This document shows positions 25,816 through 35,413 of a DNA stretch of 64,000 nt, piece by piece. Position 1 is the stretch's first letter. Every line of letters starts with the position of its first letter. Where the stretch lies: NCBI RefSeq assembly GCF_947169445.1, contig NZ_CAMVPU010000019.1, positions 4,566 to 68,565 on the forward strand. The letters run 5' to 3'. The translations under genes were made by a program, and so were the position numbers. The DNA is from an uncultured Butyrivibrio sp. Lineage in GTDB: Bacteria > Bacillota > Clostridia > Lachnospirales > Lachnospiraceae. Under the pieces are notes generated by a model. That model did no database searches. It was given only the letters and a program-made list of their open reading frames with translations, and was not told where the DNA came from.

Positions 25816-25848
25816 AAAAAAATTAATGCGCAGTTTAATGCGCATTAA
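25816..25848 (-). terminator. Terminator of the fatty acid operon, overlapping a stop codon
   Basis: On the minus strand TTAATGCGCA, TTAAAC loop, TGCGCATTAA (10-bp perfect stem) followed by TTTTTTT. The ascending arm encodes the last codons of the AMP-ligase gene and its TAA stop lies at the start of the loop, so termination begins inside the coding sequence. Confidence 0.9.
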
Positions 25849-27577
25849 AATCATTGGAATAACAATCCCTCATTCTAATCTGAGCTCTGCTTATTTTCCC
25901 ATTTGAAGTTCTTGGCAATTCTTTTTCAAAACAGATTTTTCTTGGATATTTATAAAGAGCAACCCTCTGCCTTACAAAATTCTGAATGTCCCCTTTAAGT
26001 TCTTCAGATTCCACATAATCACTGTTAAGAATTATACTGGCCTTTACAAGAGTCCCTCTGTTTCTGGATGGATACCCGGTGACAGCACATTCAAATACTG
26101 CCGGATGCATCATAAGGACATCTTCCACTTCAGACGGTCCAATCCGGTAGCCACTTGATTTAATAACATCATCATTTCTTCCAAGGAAAAAGAAATTACC
26201 ATTCTTATCCCTTATAGCTCTGTCCTTTGTATGATATATACCGCCACTCCAAACTTCCTTATAATTCTTTTCATCTCCCAGATAGCCCTTTAGAACTCCC
26301 ATTGGTAAGATATTTCTATAGTTTTCACATCCGGTTAGCTTTGGAATAATTACTATTTCCCCTTCCTGACCATCAACAACTTCTTTTCCATTTTCATCGA
26401 TCAGACGAATATCATATAAAGGAGAAGCCTTTCCTATGGATCCCGTAATCTGCTCACAGCCCACAGGAGTGCATATCTGAAGTGCAGTTTCCGTCTGCCC
26501 AAAGCCTTCTCTCACAATTAGTCCTGTTTTTTCCCTGAATTTCCTGGATATTTCCACAGGCATGGGTTCCCCTGCAGTTGTAACCTGTATAAGATTGGAA
26601 AGATCGTACTTGGACAAATCTTCCAAAACAAGATATTTATATATAGTAGGCGGAGCGCAAAAGCTTGTAATCTTCTGCTCCTGCAAAAGCTCCAATATAT
26701 CAAAGGCATAGAACTGCTCATAGTCATAAACCATTACACCACAGCCCAAAAGCCACTGCCCGTATAACTTTCCCCAAGCCGATTTGGCCCAGCCGGAATC
26801 AGCAACTGTTAAGTGAAGACCATTTTCTACGGCCCCATGCCAGTTTTTGGCAGTATATATATGCGCAAGAGGATAAGAATAATCATGAATAACGGCTTTG
26901 GGAGCGCCGTTAGTTCCGGAAGTAAAATAATAGAGCATATTGTCGTGGACATTAGTTTCTACTCGGTTAAATACATCCGATGCTTTCTCCATTAATTCAT
27001 CAAAGCTTTGTATTCCCTCTAGTGGTTTTCCCACTACTATCTGAGTTATTGATGTTTTATCTGCTTTTGCTTTGTCCGAAGAATTATCAGCGCAGTTTAT
27101 AGAATTAATAGCCCCATCAACCTTTTCGCAAATATCATCGGAATTTACACAAATAACTGCCTTGGCCAAAGATAGTCTTAGCCTTTCAGCTATATCTTTT
27201 TCAGAGACCATATGAGACGTCGGAATTGCTACTGCACCCAATTTATGAAGAGCAATAATGCTTATCCAGAACTCATATCTTCTTTTTAAAAGAAGCATCA
27301 CACTATCGCCTTTGCCAATCCCAAACTTTTTTAGCATATTGGCAGCCTTATCGGATAATCTTTTCAGATCCGAAAAAGAAAACTTCGTAACAACGCCTTC
27401 AGTGCTTTTATGGACAAGAGCAAGTTTCGAAGGCTCTAAAAGAGCATATTTATCAACCACATCATAAGCAAAATTGAAGCTATCATCATACGTAAACTCT
27501 AAATCTGTGATATTTCCATTATCATCAAGAACTTCTTTATAATATTCCCTGTATAAAGCCGGCATTTGTTTTCCCAC
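25835..27577 (-). CDS. AMP-forming acyl-CoA synthetase-like protein
   Basis: A 580-residue adenylate-forming enzyme. The P-loop YYFTSGTNGAPKAVIHDYSY, the motif EGFGQTETALQIC, and the hinge region GRNDDVIKSSGYRIGPSEVEDVL are intact, and the catalytic Lys is in LPRTSNGKISRAQIR. It resembles medium-chain acyl-CoA synthetases and acetyl-CoA-synthetase-like ligases. As the last gene of a fatty acid synthesis operon, 7 nt after accA, it probably activates a fatty or short-chain acid, perhaps to prime or recycle chains. The substrate cannot be assigned from sequence. Confidence 0.88.
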   Translation of the reverse strand: MGKQMPALYREYYKEVLDDNGNITDLEFTYDDSFNFAYDVVDKYALLEPSKLALVHKSTEGVVTKFSFSDLKRLSDKAANMLKKFGIGKGDSVMLLLKRRYEFWISIIALHKLGAVAIPTSHMVSEKDIAERLRLSLAKAVICVNSDDICEKVDGAINSINCADNSSDKAKADKTSITQIVVGKPLEGIQSFDELMEKASDVFNRVETNVHDNMLYYFTSGTNGAPKAVIHDYSYPLAHIYTAKNWHGAVENGLHLTVADSGWAKSAWGKLYGQWLLGCGVMVYDYEQFYAFDILELLQEQKITSFCAPPTIYKYLVLEDLSKYDLSNLIQVTTAGEPMPVEISRKFREKTGLIVREGFGQTETALQICTPVGCEQITGSIGKASPLYDIRLIDENGKEVVDGQEGEIVIIPKLTGCENYRNILPMGVLKGYLGDEKNYKEVWSGGIYHTKDRAIRDKNGNFFFLGRNDDVIKSSGYRIGPSEVEDVLMMHPAVFECAVTGYPSRNRGTLVKASIILNSDYVESEELKGDIQNFVRQRVALYKYPRKICFEKELPRTSNGKISRAQIRMRDCYSNDFNAH

Positions 27578-27584
27578 CTCTTAT

Positions 27585-28343
27585 TTACATATATCCAATA
27601 CTTCTAAACTTTTTATACCGCTCCCTTACCAAAAGATCAGTACTCTTTTTTCTAAGCACCTCTAGCTGATCCGCTATTTCTTTGGTAAATTCATACATAT
27701 CTGTGGCTTTGCAAATCTTATCGATAATTCCAAGAGAATAGAGTTTTTCTGCCGTAAGGCCAAGCGCCCTTGCTGCAACATCTGCTTTTTCCGTTGTTTT
27801 CCATAAAATATTGGAACAGCTTTCCGGAGAAACAACGCTAAAATAGGCATCTTCCAGCATCCATATCCTGTCACTGTGGCAAAGAGCCAGAGCACCTCCG
27901 CTTCCGCCTTCACCAATTACAATCGATAAAATAGGAGTTTTCAGATCAGACATTTCATAAAGATTATCTGCTATTGCCCTTCCCTGACCATGTTCCTCAG
28001 ACAAAACATCGCAGTAAGCACCCGCAGTATCAACAAAACAAAGAATTGGCCTGCCAAACTTTTCAGCCTGTTTCATTAGACGAAGTGCCTTCCTATACCC
28101 TTCCGGTCTTGCACTTCCAAAGTTATGGACTATTCGGTCATTTATATCCTTACCTTTTTCTATTCCAATCACAGTAACCGGAATATCTAAAAGAAATCCA
28201 ATTCCACCGATCACTGCCTTATCATCCCCATAGAGCCTGTCACCGCAAAGCTCAGTAAATTCAGTTATGCATCCTTCTATAAAATCTAATGCGGTTTTTC
28301 TATTTTCGCTCCTGGCATTTCGTACAATTTCTATATCATTCAT
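27585..28343 (-). CDS. accA: Acetyl-CoA carboxylase carboxyltransferase subunit alpha
   Basis: Carboxyltransferase alpha subunit; with AccD it moves the carboxyl from biotin to acetyl-CoA to make malonyl-CoA. 252 residues. DRLYGDDKAVIGGIGFL, RPEGYRKALRLMKQAEKF, FVDTAGAYCDVLSEEHGQG and IGEGGSGGALAL mark the crotonase-fold core with its oxyanion glycines. It is shorter at the N-terminus than E. coli AccA, as usual in Firmicutes. The ATG at 28341-28343, with AAAGG seven nt upstream, is preferred to one 15 nt earlier; it overlaps accD by 8 nt. Confidence 0.94.
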   Translation of the reverse strand: MNDIEIVRNARSENRKTALDFIEGCITEFTELCGDRLYGDDKAVIGGIGFLLDIPVTVIGIEKGKDINDRIVHNFGSARPEGYRKALRLMKQAEKFGRPILCFVDTAGAYCDVLSEEHGQGRAIADNLYEMSDLKTPILSIVIGEGGSGGALALCHSDRIWMLEDAYFSVVSPESCSNILWKTTEKADVAARALGLTAEKLYSLGIIDKICKATDMYEFTKEIADQLEVLRKKSTDLLVRERYKKFRSIGYM

Positions 28344-29187
28344 CAGTATACCTTTCATGCAGCCTAAGGATTTTTTCTATATAAGCCTTTTGGTCCTTCC
28401 TTTGAACAATAGCATCAATAAAGCCGCATTCCATTACACGCTCAGCTTTCTGAAAGCCTTCCGGAAGAGCTGTCTTTAGCGTCTTTTCCACTACCCTTGG
28501 TCCAGCAAATCCAACTCTTGCATAAGGCTCAGACAAAGTAATATCCCCAAGCATGGCAAAGCTTGCATCAACACCGCCGGTAGTAGGATTTGTCAAAAGA
28601 ACTATATATAGTCCGCCGCTGTTACTATGAACCTTTACAGCAGCTGATACCTTGGACATCTGCATAAGAGAAATCATCCCCTCCTGCATTCTGGCCCCAC
28701 CGGAAACCGTTATTCCAAGAACCGGCAAGTTCTTAGCAGTTGCATACTCAAAAAGTCTCGTTATCTTTTCTCCTACAACCGCCCCCATTGACCCCATCAT
28801 AAAATTTGCTTCCATTGAAAAAATACATATCTTATGACCACCAATTTCTGCAGTACCACATATGACGCCTTCATTTTCACGGCTTTTTTCTTTTGCAACA
28901 GCCAGCTTTTCTTCATATTCCGGAAAGTCCAGGATATTTCTCGACTCCAAATCACCGTCAAGCTCAACAAACGTCCTGTTATCAGATAGCATCAGAATTC
29001 TTCTTCTGGCCCTTACCGGAAAATAATAGCCACATTCAGGACACACAAAGAAATTGCGCCTGATTTTCTTTATCGAAGTCACATTTTGACAATTTTTACA
29101 GGTAATCTTCCTGCTTCGCACTTTTTTATCATCTGATTCAAGTTCATTATTTACCTTTAAAAAAAGCTTTCTTAAGTCCATTTCCAA
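28336..29187 (-). CDS. accD: Acetyl-CoA carboxylase carboxyltransferase subunit beta
   Basis: 283 residues. An N-terminal four-cysteine zinc ribbon (CKNCQNV...FVCPECGYYF) precedes the crotonase-type carboxyltransferase domain with FMMGSMGAVVGEK and SGGARMQEGMISLMQM, the usual AccD signatures, and NPTTGGVDASFAMLGD. It partners AccA. The start directly follows the accC stop (29188), and the 3' end overlaps accA. Confidence 0.95.
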   Translation of the reverse strand: MEMDLRKLFLKVNNELESDDKKVRSRKITCKNCQNVTSIKKIRRNFFVCPECGYYFPVRARRRILMLSDNRTFVELDGDLESRNILDFPEYEEKLAVAKEKSRENEGVICGTAEIGGHKICIFSMEANFMMGSMGAVVGEKITRLFEYATAKNLPVLGITVSGGARMQEGMISLMQMSKVSAAVKVHSNSGGLYIVLLTNPTTGGVDASFAMLGDITLSEPYARVGFAGPRVVEKTLKTALPEGFQKAERVMECGFIDAIVQRKDQKAYIEKILRLHERYTDE

Positions 29188-30519
29188 TTACCTTCCGGTA
29201 AGCGCCAATATGCTTGTATCGTAATTTCCAATCACAAATCTGTTATTATTCATGAACTCCATATGCATATCTCTGTTATTATCAACTCCCACCAGAACGA
29301 ATTCCGATAAAGCCGTTTTCATCTTTCTAATGGCACCATCCCTTGTCTGCGCACAAACTATGAGCTTACCAAGCATAGAATCATAAAAAGGAGGAACAAC
29401 ATAATTTGTGTAAAGTGCAGAGTCAAATCTTACCCCAACACCTCCGGGAACATGCAACAGCTCCACTTTTCCGGCACTTGGCGCAAAGGTCTTTGAATTT
29501 TCCGCGCATATTCTGCATTCTATGGCATGATTCCTGGTTGAAATATCTTCCTGCGAAAAACCAATAGCCACACCGGCAGCAGTTCTTATCTGCCATTCCA
29601 CGATATCAATCCCGGACACCATCTCAGTAACTGAATGTTCTACCTGAAGCCTTGTATTCATCTCCATAAAGTAAAAAGAGTTTCCTTTAACAAGATATTC
29701 AATGGTTCCCACAGTCACATAACCAACTTCAAGAGCAAGACGGACAGAAGCCTCATACATTCTGCTTCTAAGTTCCGAGGACAAAACAGGAGCAGGACAC
29801 TCTTCAATAAGTTTCTGATTCTTTCTTTGAACGGAACAGTCTCTGTCGCCAAGCACCAGGACTTTGCCCTGCATATCTCCGAGAATCTGAACCTCGACAT
29901 GCTTTACATTCTCCAGATACTTTTCCATGAATATTGCATTGTCGTTAAAAGAACTGCCTGCCTCTTTTTTTACCTGATCAAAAGCATCATCCAGTTCGGA
30001 TTCCTGCCTGACAATACGGATTCCTTTTCCTCCGCCTCCGGCTCTTGCCTTTAGAATTACAGGATATCCAAGCATTTCTCCTGCCTTATGTGCATCTCTA
30101 CTGTTGCCAAGGATATCACTTCCGGGCGTCACAGGAACTCCTGCTTTTGTGGCAAGATTTCTGGCAATCTCCTTCTGGCCCATTTTCTCGATAACAGCAC
30201 TTCCAGGTCCGATCAGAGTAATCCCATTTTCTTCGCATAGTCTGGCAAAATCAGGATTCTCGGAAAGCATTCCATAGCCAGGATGAATCGCATTTGCATT
30301 TGTTTTCTTTGCAACAGTTAAGATTGCATTCATATTTAAATAACTGTCTTTAAGGAGTGATCCACCAATGCAATAACTTTCATCCGCCATTTCTACATGA
30401 AGTGCTTCCCTGTCAGCTTCTGAGTATACTGCAACAGTCTTTATTCCCATTTCCTTGCAGGCTCTTATTACCCTGACTGCAACCTCACCTCTGTTGGCAA
30501 TCAATATCTTTTCGAACAT
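29188..30519 (-). CDS. accC: Acetyl-CoA carboxylase biotin carboxylase subunit
   Basis: ATP-dependent carboxylation of the biotin on AccB, 443 residues. MFEKILIANRGEVAVRVIRACKE is the classic N-terminus. The ATP-grasp glycine loop is KARAGGGGKGIRIV, catalytic residues occur around HVEVQILGD and RDCSVQRKNQKLIEE, and EMNTRLQVEHSVTE carries the metal and substrate residues. The frame extends 24 nt further, but GGAGG six nt before the ATG at 30517-30519 decides this start. Confidence 0.96.
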   Translation of the reverse strand: MFEKILIANRGEVAVRVIRACKEMGIKTVAVYSEADREALHVEMADESYCIGGSLLKDSYLNMNAILTVAKKTNANAIHPGYGMLSENPDFARLCEENGITLIGPGSAVIEKMGQKEIARNLATKAGVPVTPGSDILGNSRDAHKAGEMLGYPVILKARAGGGGKGIRIVRQESELDDAFDQVKKEAGSSFNDNAIFMEKYLENVKHVEVQILGDMQGKVLVLGDRDCSVQRKNQKLIEECPAPVLSSELRSRMYEASVRLALEVGYVTVGTIEYLVKGNSFYFMEMNTRLQVEHSVTEMVSGIDIVEWQIRTAAGVAIGFSQEDISTRNHAIECRICAENSKTFAPSAGKVELLHVPGGVGVRFDSALYTNYVVPPFYDSMLGKLIVCAQTRDGAIRKMKTALSEFVLVGVDNNRDMHMEFMNNNRFVIGNYDTSILALTGR

Positions 30520-30578
30520 TTCTTTCCTCCAAAAGAAAAGCAAAAATACATGAAACTAATAATTCAAAAGCCTTGCTA

Positions 30579-31007
30579 TCACACACACTTTTTGGTAATT
30601 GCAAAAGAAAAATCTCCACTCATACATTTTTTTCCATCAACCGAAACTTCCCCATGAAGTGCATAAAGAGGGTGACTTTCTCTCACCAGCCTGACATCGA
30701 TTTTGGCAAGGTCACCGGGCCTGATCATTCCGCGAAAACGCACCTTATCAAGCCCCGTATATACAGGGAGTACATCTTCATCTTTCATCTTATCCGCAAA
30801 CAAAACGCAGGCTGACTGCGCCATCATCTCACACTCAATCACCCCTGGCACAATCGGGTTACCTGGAAAATGCCCCTGCAAAAAGAATTCATCCCCTCTC
30901 ACCCTGTAGTATCCGGTTGCAGACATTTCATCGTTTAACACAGCTTCATCAATAAGAAGCATTGGCTCCCTGTGGGGAAGAATCTTCTTAATTTCTTCTT
31001 TGTCCAT
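30579..31007 (-). CDS. fabZ: 3-hydroxyacyl-ACP dehydratase
   Basis: Hot-dog-fold dehydratase of the elongation cycle, 142 residues. ILPHREPMLLIDEAV is the family N-terminus. The active site is in FFLQGHFPGNPIVPGVIECEMMAQ, with the catalytic His and the Glu in place. It lies between accB (11 nt) and accC. Only one dehydratase gene is present in the operon, so it may act on all chain lengths and possibly in unsaturated chain formation. Confidence 0.94.
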   Translation of the reverse strand: MDKEEIKKILPHREPMLLIDEAVLNDEMSATGYYRVRGDEFFLQGHFPGNPIVPGVIECEMMAQSACVLFADKMKDEDVLPVYTGLDKVRFRGMIRPGDLAKIDVRLVRESHPLYALHGEVSVDGKKCMSGDFSFAITKKCV

Positions 31008-31018
31008 TACTTAACACC

Positions 31019-31471
31019 TCACCTTATTACAAAAAGAACCTGATCATACTCCACAAGGTCGCCCTCTTTAGCATTTACATTAGAAATAACGCCATCTACT
31101 GTGGCTTTCACCTCATTCATCATCTTCATGGCTTCTATACTGCACAGAACATCTCCCTTTTTTACAAAGTCTCCAACTTCTCTCTTTTTCCCTTCCACCT
31201 CAGGGTAAAAAACTCCAAGAAGAGGTGACTTTATCGGTGTTCCCTCCACTTTTTCAACAGTTTCCTTTGATTTTCCCTCAGGTTTCAGTATTGTTTCTAA
31301 GTTCTCAGGCTTACCATCGGTAATTCCTGCAGTAGTGACATAGCCACTTCTATTATTTTCAAACCCTACTTCCTTCTTAAGGATCAATTTAAATCCATCC
31401 TCTTCCACAGAAAGCTCACTTAGATCCAGGGTTCTGAATACTTCTGCATATTTTTCCAGCAAGTCTGTCAT
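31019..31471 (-). CDS. accB: Biotin carboxyl carrier protein of acetyl-CoA carboxylase
   Basis: 150 residues. The N-terminal part is typical of BCCP, followed by a charged linker (about 65-80). The biotinyl domain has the biotin acceptor Lys in SIEAMKMMNEVKATVDG and PLLGVFYPE upstream of it. It carries CO2 between AccC and AccA/AccD. It is positioned 4 nt after fabF. Confidence 0.95.
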   Translation of the reverse strand: MTDLLEKYAEVFRTLDLSELSVEEDGFKLILKKEVGFENNRSGYVTTAGITDGKPENLETILKPEGKSKETVEKVEGTPIKSPLLGVFYPEVEGKKREVGDFVKKGDVLCSIEAMKMMNEVKATVDGVISNVNAKEGDLVEYDQVLFVIR

Positions 31472-31475
31472 GAAA

Positions 31476-32708
31476 TCACCCCTTCTTAAATGCTATGCAT
31501 GCGTTATGTCCGCCAAAACCAAGTGATGTACTGAGTGCATATTTTATCGGTGCTTCAACTGCCTTATTTGGTGTATAGTCAAGATCACACTCCTCATCCT
31601 TTTCTTTGTAATTGATTGTTGGCGGAATTATTCCCTCAGAAAGAGCAAGAACTGATGCGATTGCTTCAACTGCTCCGGTTGCCCCCATCATATGACCAGT
31701 CATTGATTTAGTAGAACTAATATGAATGTCATAAGCTTTTTTACCAAAAACTGCCTTTATAGCCTTGGTCTCCATAGCATCGTTTAAATGGGTTCCGGTT
31801 CCATGAGCATTTATGTAAAGCTCATCTTCATCCTGAATTCCGGCTTCATTTACTGCTGCTTTCATTGCCCTTATTGCACCGCTTCCCTCCGGATCAGGAG
31901 CAGTAATATGATAAGCATCAGATGTATTACCATATCCCTTAACTTCCGCAAATATCTTAGCTCCTCGCCTTTTAGCGTGCTCAAATTCTTCAAGGATCAG
32001 CATTCCTGCTCCTTCCCCCATTACAAATCCGCCTCTTCTTTTATCAAAAGGAAGGCTTCCTTCTTCAGGGTTATCAGAAAGGTTAAGGGCCTGGCAATTA
32101 ACAAAACCTGCCATAGCCAGTTCGTTTATAGAAGCCTCCGCTCCTCCTGCAATAATTGCATCTGCATAGCCATGCTTAATGGCACGATACGCTTCACCTA
32201 TTGTATGGGTGGATGTGGCACAGGCAGTAACAACAGGCAGTGTGGGCCCCTTAGCCCCAAACTTAATAGAAATTGCCCCGGCAGCCATGTTACTGATCAT
32301 CATTGGAACAAAAAACGGTGAAACATAGTCCGGTCCTTTTTCAGATAGCTTATTTGTCTCTCTTATGGTGGTATTTATACCACCTATCCCGGTCCCCACA
32401 TAAACTCCAAAGCGCTCTTTATCCAGATCACTATTTAAAATCCCGCTCTGCTCAACCGCCTGCTTGGCAGCTCCCATGGCATACTGCATGAAAAGATCTG
32501 ATTTCCTTATTTCCTGGGCGGTATCATAATAATTCTTCGGCTCAAATTCTTTTACCTCAGCATCAAGTCTAACCTTAAGCCTTGATGAGTCGAAGCGCTT
32601 TATCTTATCAATTCCGCATTTTCCGTTCCTGATATTATTCCAAAAGGTGTCAATATCATTTCCTATTGGAGAAATAATACCCATCCCCGTCACAACAACT
32701 CTACACAT
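31476..32708 (-). CDS. fabF: 3-oxoacyl-ACP synthase II
   Basis: Condensing enzyme of chain elongation, 410 residues. The catalytic Cys is in PVVTACATSTHTIGEA, the two His residues are in INAHGTGTHLNDAME and SSTKSMTGHMMGATGAVE, and the C-terminal gatekeeper region is LSTSLGFGGHNACIAFKK. It is the only ketoacyl synthase in the cluster. The ATG at 32706-32708 (MCRVVVTGMG) follows GGAGG by five nt and overlaps the fabG stop by 8 nt; an ATG 15 nt upstream lacks this spacing. Confidence 0.96.
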   Translation of the reverse strand: MCRVVVTGMGIISPIGNDIDTFWNNIRNGKCGIDKIKRFDSSRLKVRLDAEVKEFEPKNYYDTAQEIRKSDLFMQYAMGAAKQAVEQSGILNSDLDKERFGVYVGTGIGGINTTIRETNKLSEKGPDYVSPFFVPMMISNMAAGAISIKFGAKGPTLPVVTACATSTHTIGEAYRAIKHGYADAIIAGGAEASINELAMAGFVNCQALNLSDNPEEGSLPFDKRRGGFVMGEGAGMLILEEFEHAKRRGAKIFAEVKGYGNTSDAYHITAPDPEGSGAIRAMKAAVNEAGIQDEDELYINAHGTGTHLNDAMETKAIKAVFGKKAYDIHISSTKSMTGHMMGATGAVEAIASVLALSEGIIPPTINYKEKDEECDLDYTPNKAVEAPIKYALSTSLGFGGHNACIAFKKG

Positions 32709-33441
32709 ACAATCCTCCATCAACCTTTATAACTTCCCCAGTAATATAAGATGCGCAGTCAGAAGCAAGAAAAAGAACCAGCTCTGCCACATCCTGCGGT
32801 CTTCCCAAAGTCCCCATGGGAATCTGCTTTTTAATTTCATCTGCCTGTTCATCAGAGAGCTTATCTGTCATATCTGTAGATATGAAACCCGGAGCAACTG
32901 CATTACATCTGATGTTCTTTTTTCCATATTCTCTTGCCACAGCCTTAGTAAAACCTATTATTCCAGCCTTCGATGCCGCATAATTGGTCTGCCCCTTATT
33001 TCCCATAAGTCCTACGACCGAGCTTATATTAATGATGCTTCCACTTCTCTGCCTTACGAACTGGCGTATAAAGCTCTTAGTAACAAAAATCGTTCCCTTT
33101 AGATTAACATCGATAACATCATCAATCTCCATAGCTGAGAGCGAAGGAAGTATGTTGTCCCTTGTAATGCCGGCATTGTTTACCAGAATATCTATCTTTC
33201 CAAAGTCTGCTATAATCTCCTCGCTTACCGATACTACCTGATCAGCATTTTTCACATCACAGATATATAGCCTTACCCTGCTACCAAGCTTTTCTAGTTC
33301 TTCTATAGTTAAAATAGCCTTCTGCGAAGCTGTAGTTGCTATTATTGCCATGTTGGCACCATTTTCTGCAAGTTTATAAGCTATAGCCTTTCCGATTCCC
33401 CTGGTGCCTCCTGTTATTACTGCTGTTTTTCCCTTAAGCAT
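32701..33441 (-). CDS. fabG: 3-oxoacyl-ACP reductase
   Basis: NADPH-dependent short-chain dehydrogenase, 246 residues. The cofactor motif is GGTRGIGKAIA, then NNAG in DILVNNAGIT, the catalytic Ser in IINISSVVGL, and the YxxxK pair in TNYAASKAGIIGFTKA. The C-terminus (YITGEVIKVDGGLYV) is typical. It overlaps both fabD upstream and fabF downstream by 8 nt. Confidence 0.96.
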   Translation of the reverse strand: MLKGKTAVITGGTRGIGKAIAYKLAENGANMAIIATTASQKAILTIEELEKLGSRVRLYICDVKNADQVVSVSEEIIADFGKIDILVNNAGITRDNILPSLSAMEIDDVIDVNLKGTIFVTKSFIRQFVRQRSGSIINISSVVGLMGNKGQTNYAASKAGIIGFTKAVAREYGKKNIRCNAVAPGFISTDMTDKLSDEQADEIKKQIPMGTLGRPQDVAELVLFLASDCASYITGEVIKVDGGLYV

Positions 33442-34366
33442 AATTAAGTTCCTTCTTTATATTTTCAAGATCACTTAAATCACAGATATTAAAGATCTTA
33501 GCCCCGGGTACAGTTCTTTTTACAAATCCTGATAAAGTCTTACCGGGGCCACATTCTATAAAGGTATCAACTCCATCCCTTGACATATTTAAAAGAGTCT
33601 CTTCCCACTTCACACTGTTTGAGATTTGATCAGTAATTAGCTCAACCATCTCATCTTTTTGAGCCGGATATGGTCTTGCCGTCTTATTGGCATAAAGATC
33701 CTTATGATCAGTGTTCAAACAGTCTATATAGTTTTCGCAAAATTCTTCCTTTAGTTTTTTAGAAGCCTCTTTCATATATGGGGTGTGAAAAGAGCCGCTT
33801 ACATTAAGCTGTACAAAACGTGCATTCTCGCTCTTAAGAACCTCTTTGAACGATTCAATGTTATTTTCTTTCCCGGAGACAACTATCTGACCCGGACAAT
33901 TGTAATTTACAGGATAAACCTCATTTTCAAGGCAAAGAGCTTTGAGCTTATCCTTGTCCATACCCATTACCGCCAACATGCTTCCCTTCACATTTTCAGA
34001 AGCCTCCTGCATGAAGCTTGCCCTCTTACACACCAGTTTAAAGGCATTCTCCTTGGAAAGAGCCCCGCTAACAGCCATACCTACCATTTCTCCAAGAGAA
34101 AAGCCAGCCACAGCATCAGGGTGGATCCCGGCATTTTCAAGAGCCAACGCCCCTGCAATATCCGCAAGGAAAAGACAGGGCTGTGTATTCTCAGTCACTT
34201 TTAATTCCTCAGAACTTGCATTAAACATCTGGATAATGGTTCCCGGTCTTATAGCCTCGGCAACACCAAAGAAGTTATGAACTTCAGGTATATTCTCATA
34301 CAGATCCTTAGCCATGCCCGGAAACTGGCTTCCCTGACCTGAAAATAAAAAAGCAATTTTTCCCAT
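33434..34366 (-). CDS. fabD: Malonyl-CoA:ACP transacylase
   Basis: Loads malonyl groups on ACP, 310 residues. AFLFSGQGSQFPGMAKDLY is the N-terminal signature, the active Ser lies in VAGFSLGEMVG, and the His in VSGSFHTPYMKEA. The C-terminal motif FIECGPGKTLSGFVKRT completes the fold. It lies 57 nt after fabK. Confidence 0.96.
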   Translation of the reverse strand: MGKIAFLFSGQGSQFPGMAKDLYENIPEVHNFFGVAEAIRPGTIIQMFNASSEELKVTENTQPCLFLADIAGALALENAGIHPDAVAGFSLGEMVGMAVSGALSKENAFKLVCKRASFMQEASENVKGSMLAVMGMDKDKLKALCLENEVYPVNYNCPGQIVVSGKENNIESFKEVLKSENARFVQLNVSGSFHTPYMKEASKKLKEEFCENYIDCLNTDHKDLYANKTARPYPAQKDEMVELITDQISNSVKWEETLLNMSRDGVDTFIECGPGKTLSGFVKRTVPGAKIFNICDLSDLENIKKELNYA

Positions 34367-34423
34367 TTCTGATTCCTTCTATTATTCTTTACTTCTAATT
34401 TCTCAATGATAAAAAATATTGAA

Positions 34424-35362
34424 TTATACAAACTCATGACCAAGGAGGTTACAAGCATCACTGTATATTTCTGTTACAATTTTCTTACAGGAATCCTCAC
34501 TCTTAACAAGGCCGGCTATCTGTCCGCACATGCAGGATCCACTTTTTACATCTCCATCTATAGCTGCGCGTCTAAGGGCACCAGCTCCCATTTTTTCAAG
34601 TTCTTCAGGAAGAGTATTTTTATCATTCTCCATCTTAAAAAACTGTCTTGTCATGTTATTTTTCAGAGCTCTTACAGGATGTCCAAGGCTCTTTCCCGTA
34701 ACAATTGTGTCCCTGTCTCCGGCCTTTAAGACTTTTTCCTTGTAATTTGGATGAACATTACACTCTTTTGCAGTAAGAAACCTTGTTCCCATCTGAACAG
34801 CCCTTGCGCCAAGCATGAAAGCAGCCGCCATTCCTCTGCCATCAGCAATTCCACCAGCTGCTATGACAGGGATATTCACTGCATCAACCACCTGTGGAAC
34901 CAAAGCCATGGTTGTTGTATCTCCTACATGTCCTCCGGATTCACAGCCTTCAGCCACAACGGCACAGGCTCCCATCCGTTCAACCATAACCGCAAGTGCT
35001 ACGCTTGCCACAACACAAATAACTTTCACACCGTTATCAATTAGTTTTTGCATGTATTTTGCGGGATTGCCTGCACCTGTTGTTACAACCTTGATTTTTT
35101 CCTGACATACCACCTCAACAGCCTCGTCAATATATGGGCTCATCAGCATGAGATTTACTCCAAAGGGCTTATCTGTCAGTTTTTTTGCCTTGATTATCTG
35201 TTCCCTTAACTGCTCGCCATTGGAATTCATCGCAGCAATGAGGCCAAGTCCCCCTGCATTTGAAACCGCACTAGCCAGATCAGCATCAGCAATCCATGCC
35301 ATTCCCCCTTGAATTACCGGATATTCAATGTCCAGCATTTCACATATAGGATTTCTATTCAT
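34424..35362 (-). CDS. fabK: Enoyl-ACP reductase II (FMN-dependent)
   Basis: Last step of the elongation cycle by a nitronate-monooxygenase-like TIM barrel, 312 residues. YPVIQGGMAWIADADLASAVSNAGGLGLIAA, EGCESGGHVGD (flavin and catalytic-His region) and PVIAAGGIADGRGMAAAFMLGA identify FabK. Its presence instead of FabI is typical of Clostridia and implies triclosan tolerance by family knowledge. Confidence 0.94.
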   Translation of the reverse strand: MNRNPICEMLDIEYPVIQGGMAWIADADLASAVSNAGGLGLIAAMNSNGEQLREQIIKAKKLTDKPFGVNLMLMSPYIDEAVEVVCQEKIKVVTTGAGNPAKYMQKLIDNGVKVICVVASVALAVMVERMGACAVVAEGCESGGHVGDTTTMALVPQVVDAVNIPVIAAGGIADGRGMAAAFMLGARAVQMGTRFLTAKECNVHPNYKEKVLKAGDRDTIVTGKSLGHPVRALKNNMTRQFFKMENDKNTLPEELEKMGAGALRRAAIDGDVKSGSCMCGQIAGLVKSEDSCKKIVTEIYSDACNLLGHEFV

Positions 35363-35413
35363 ACAATCCTCCAGAAAATCGATTATTACACTCTTGGAAA
35401 CAACATAGGTGCA

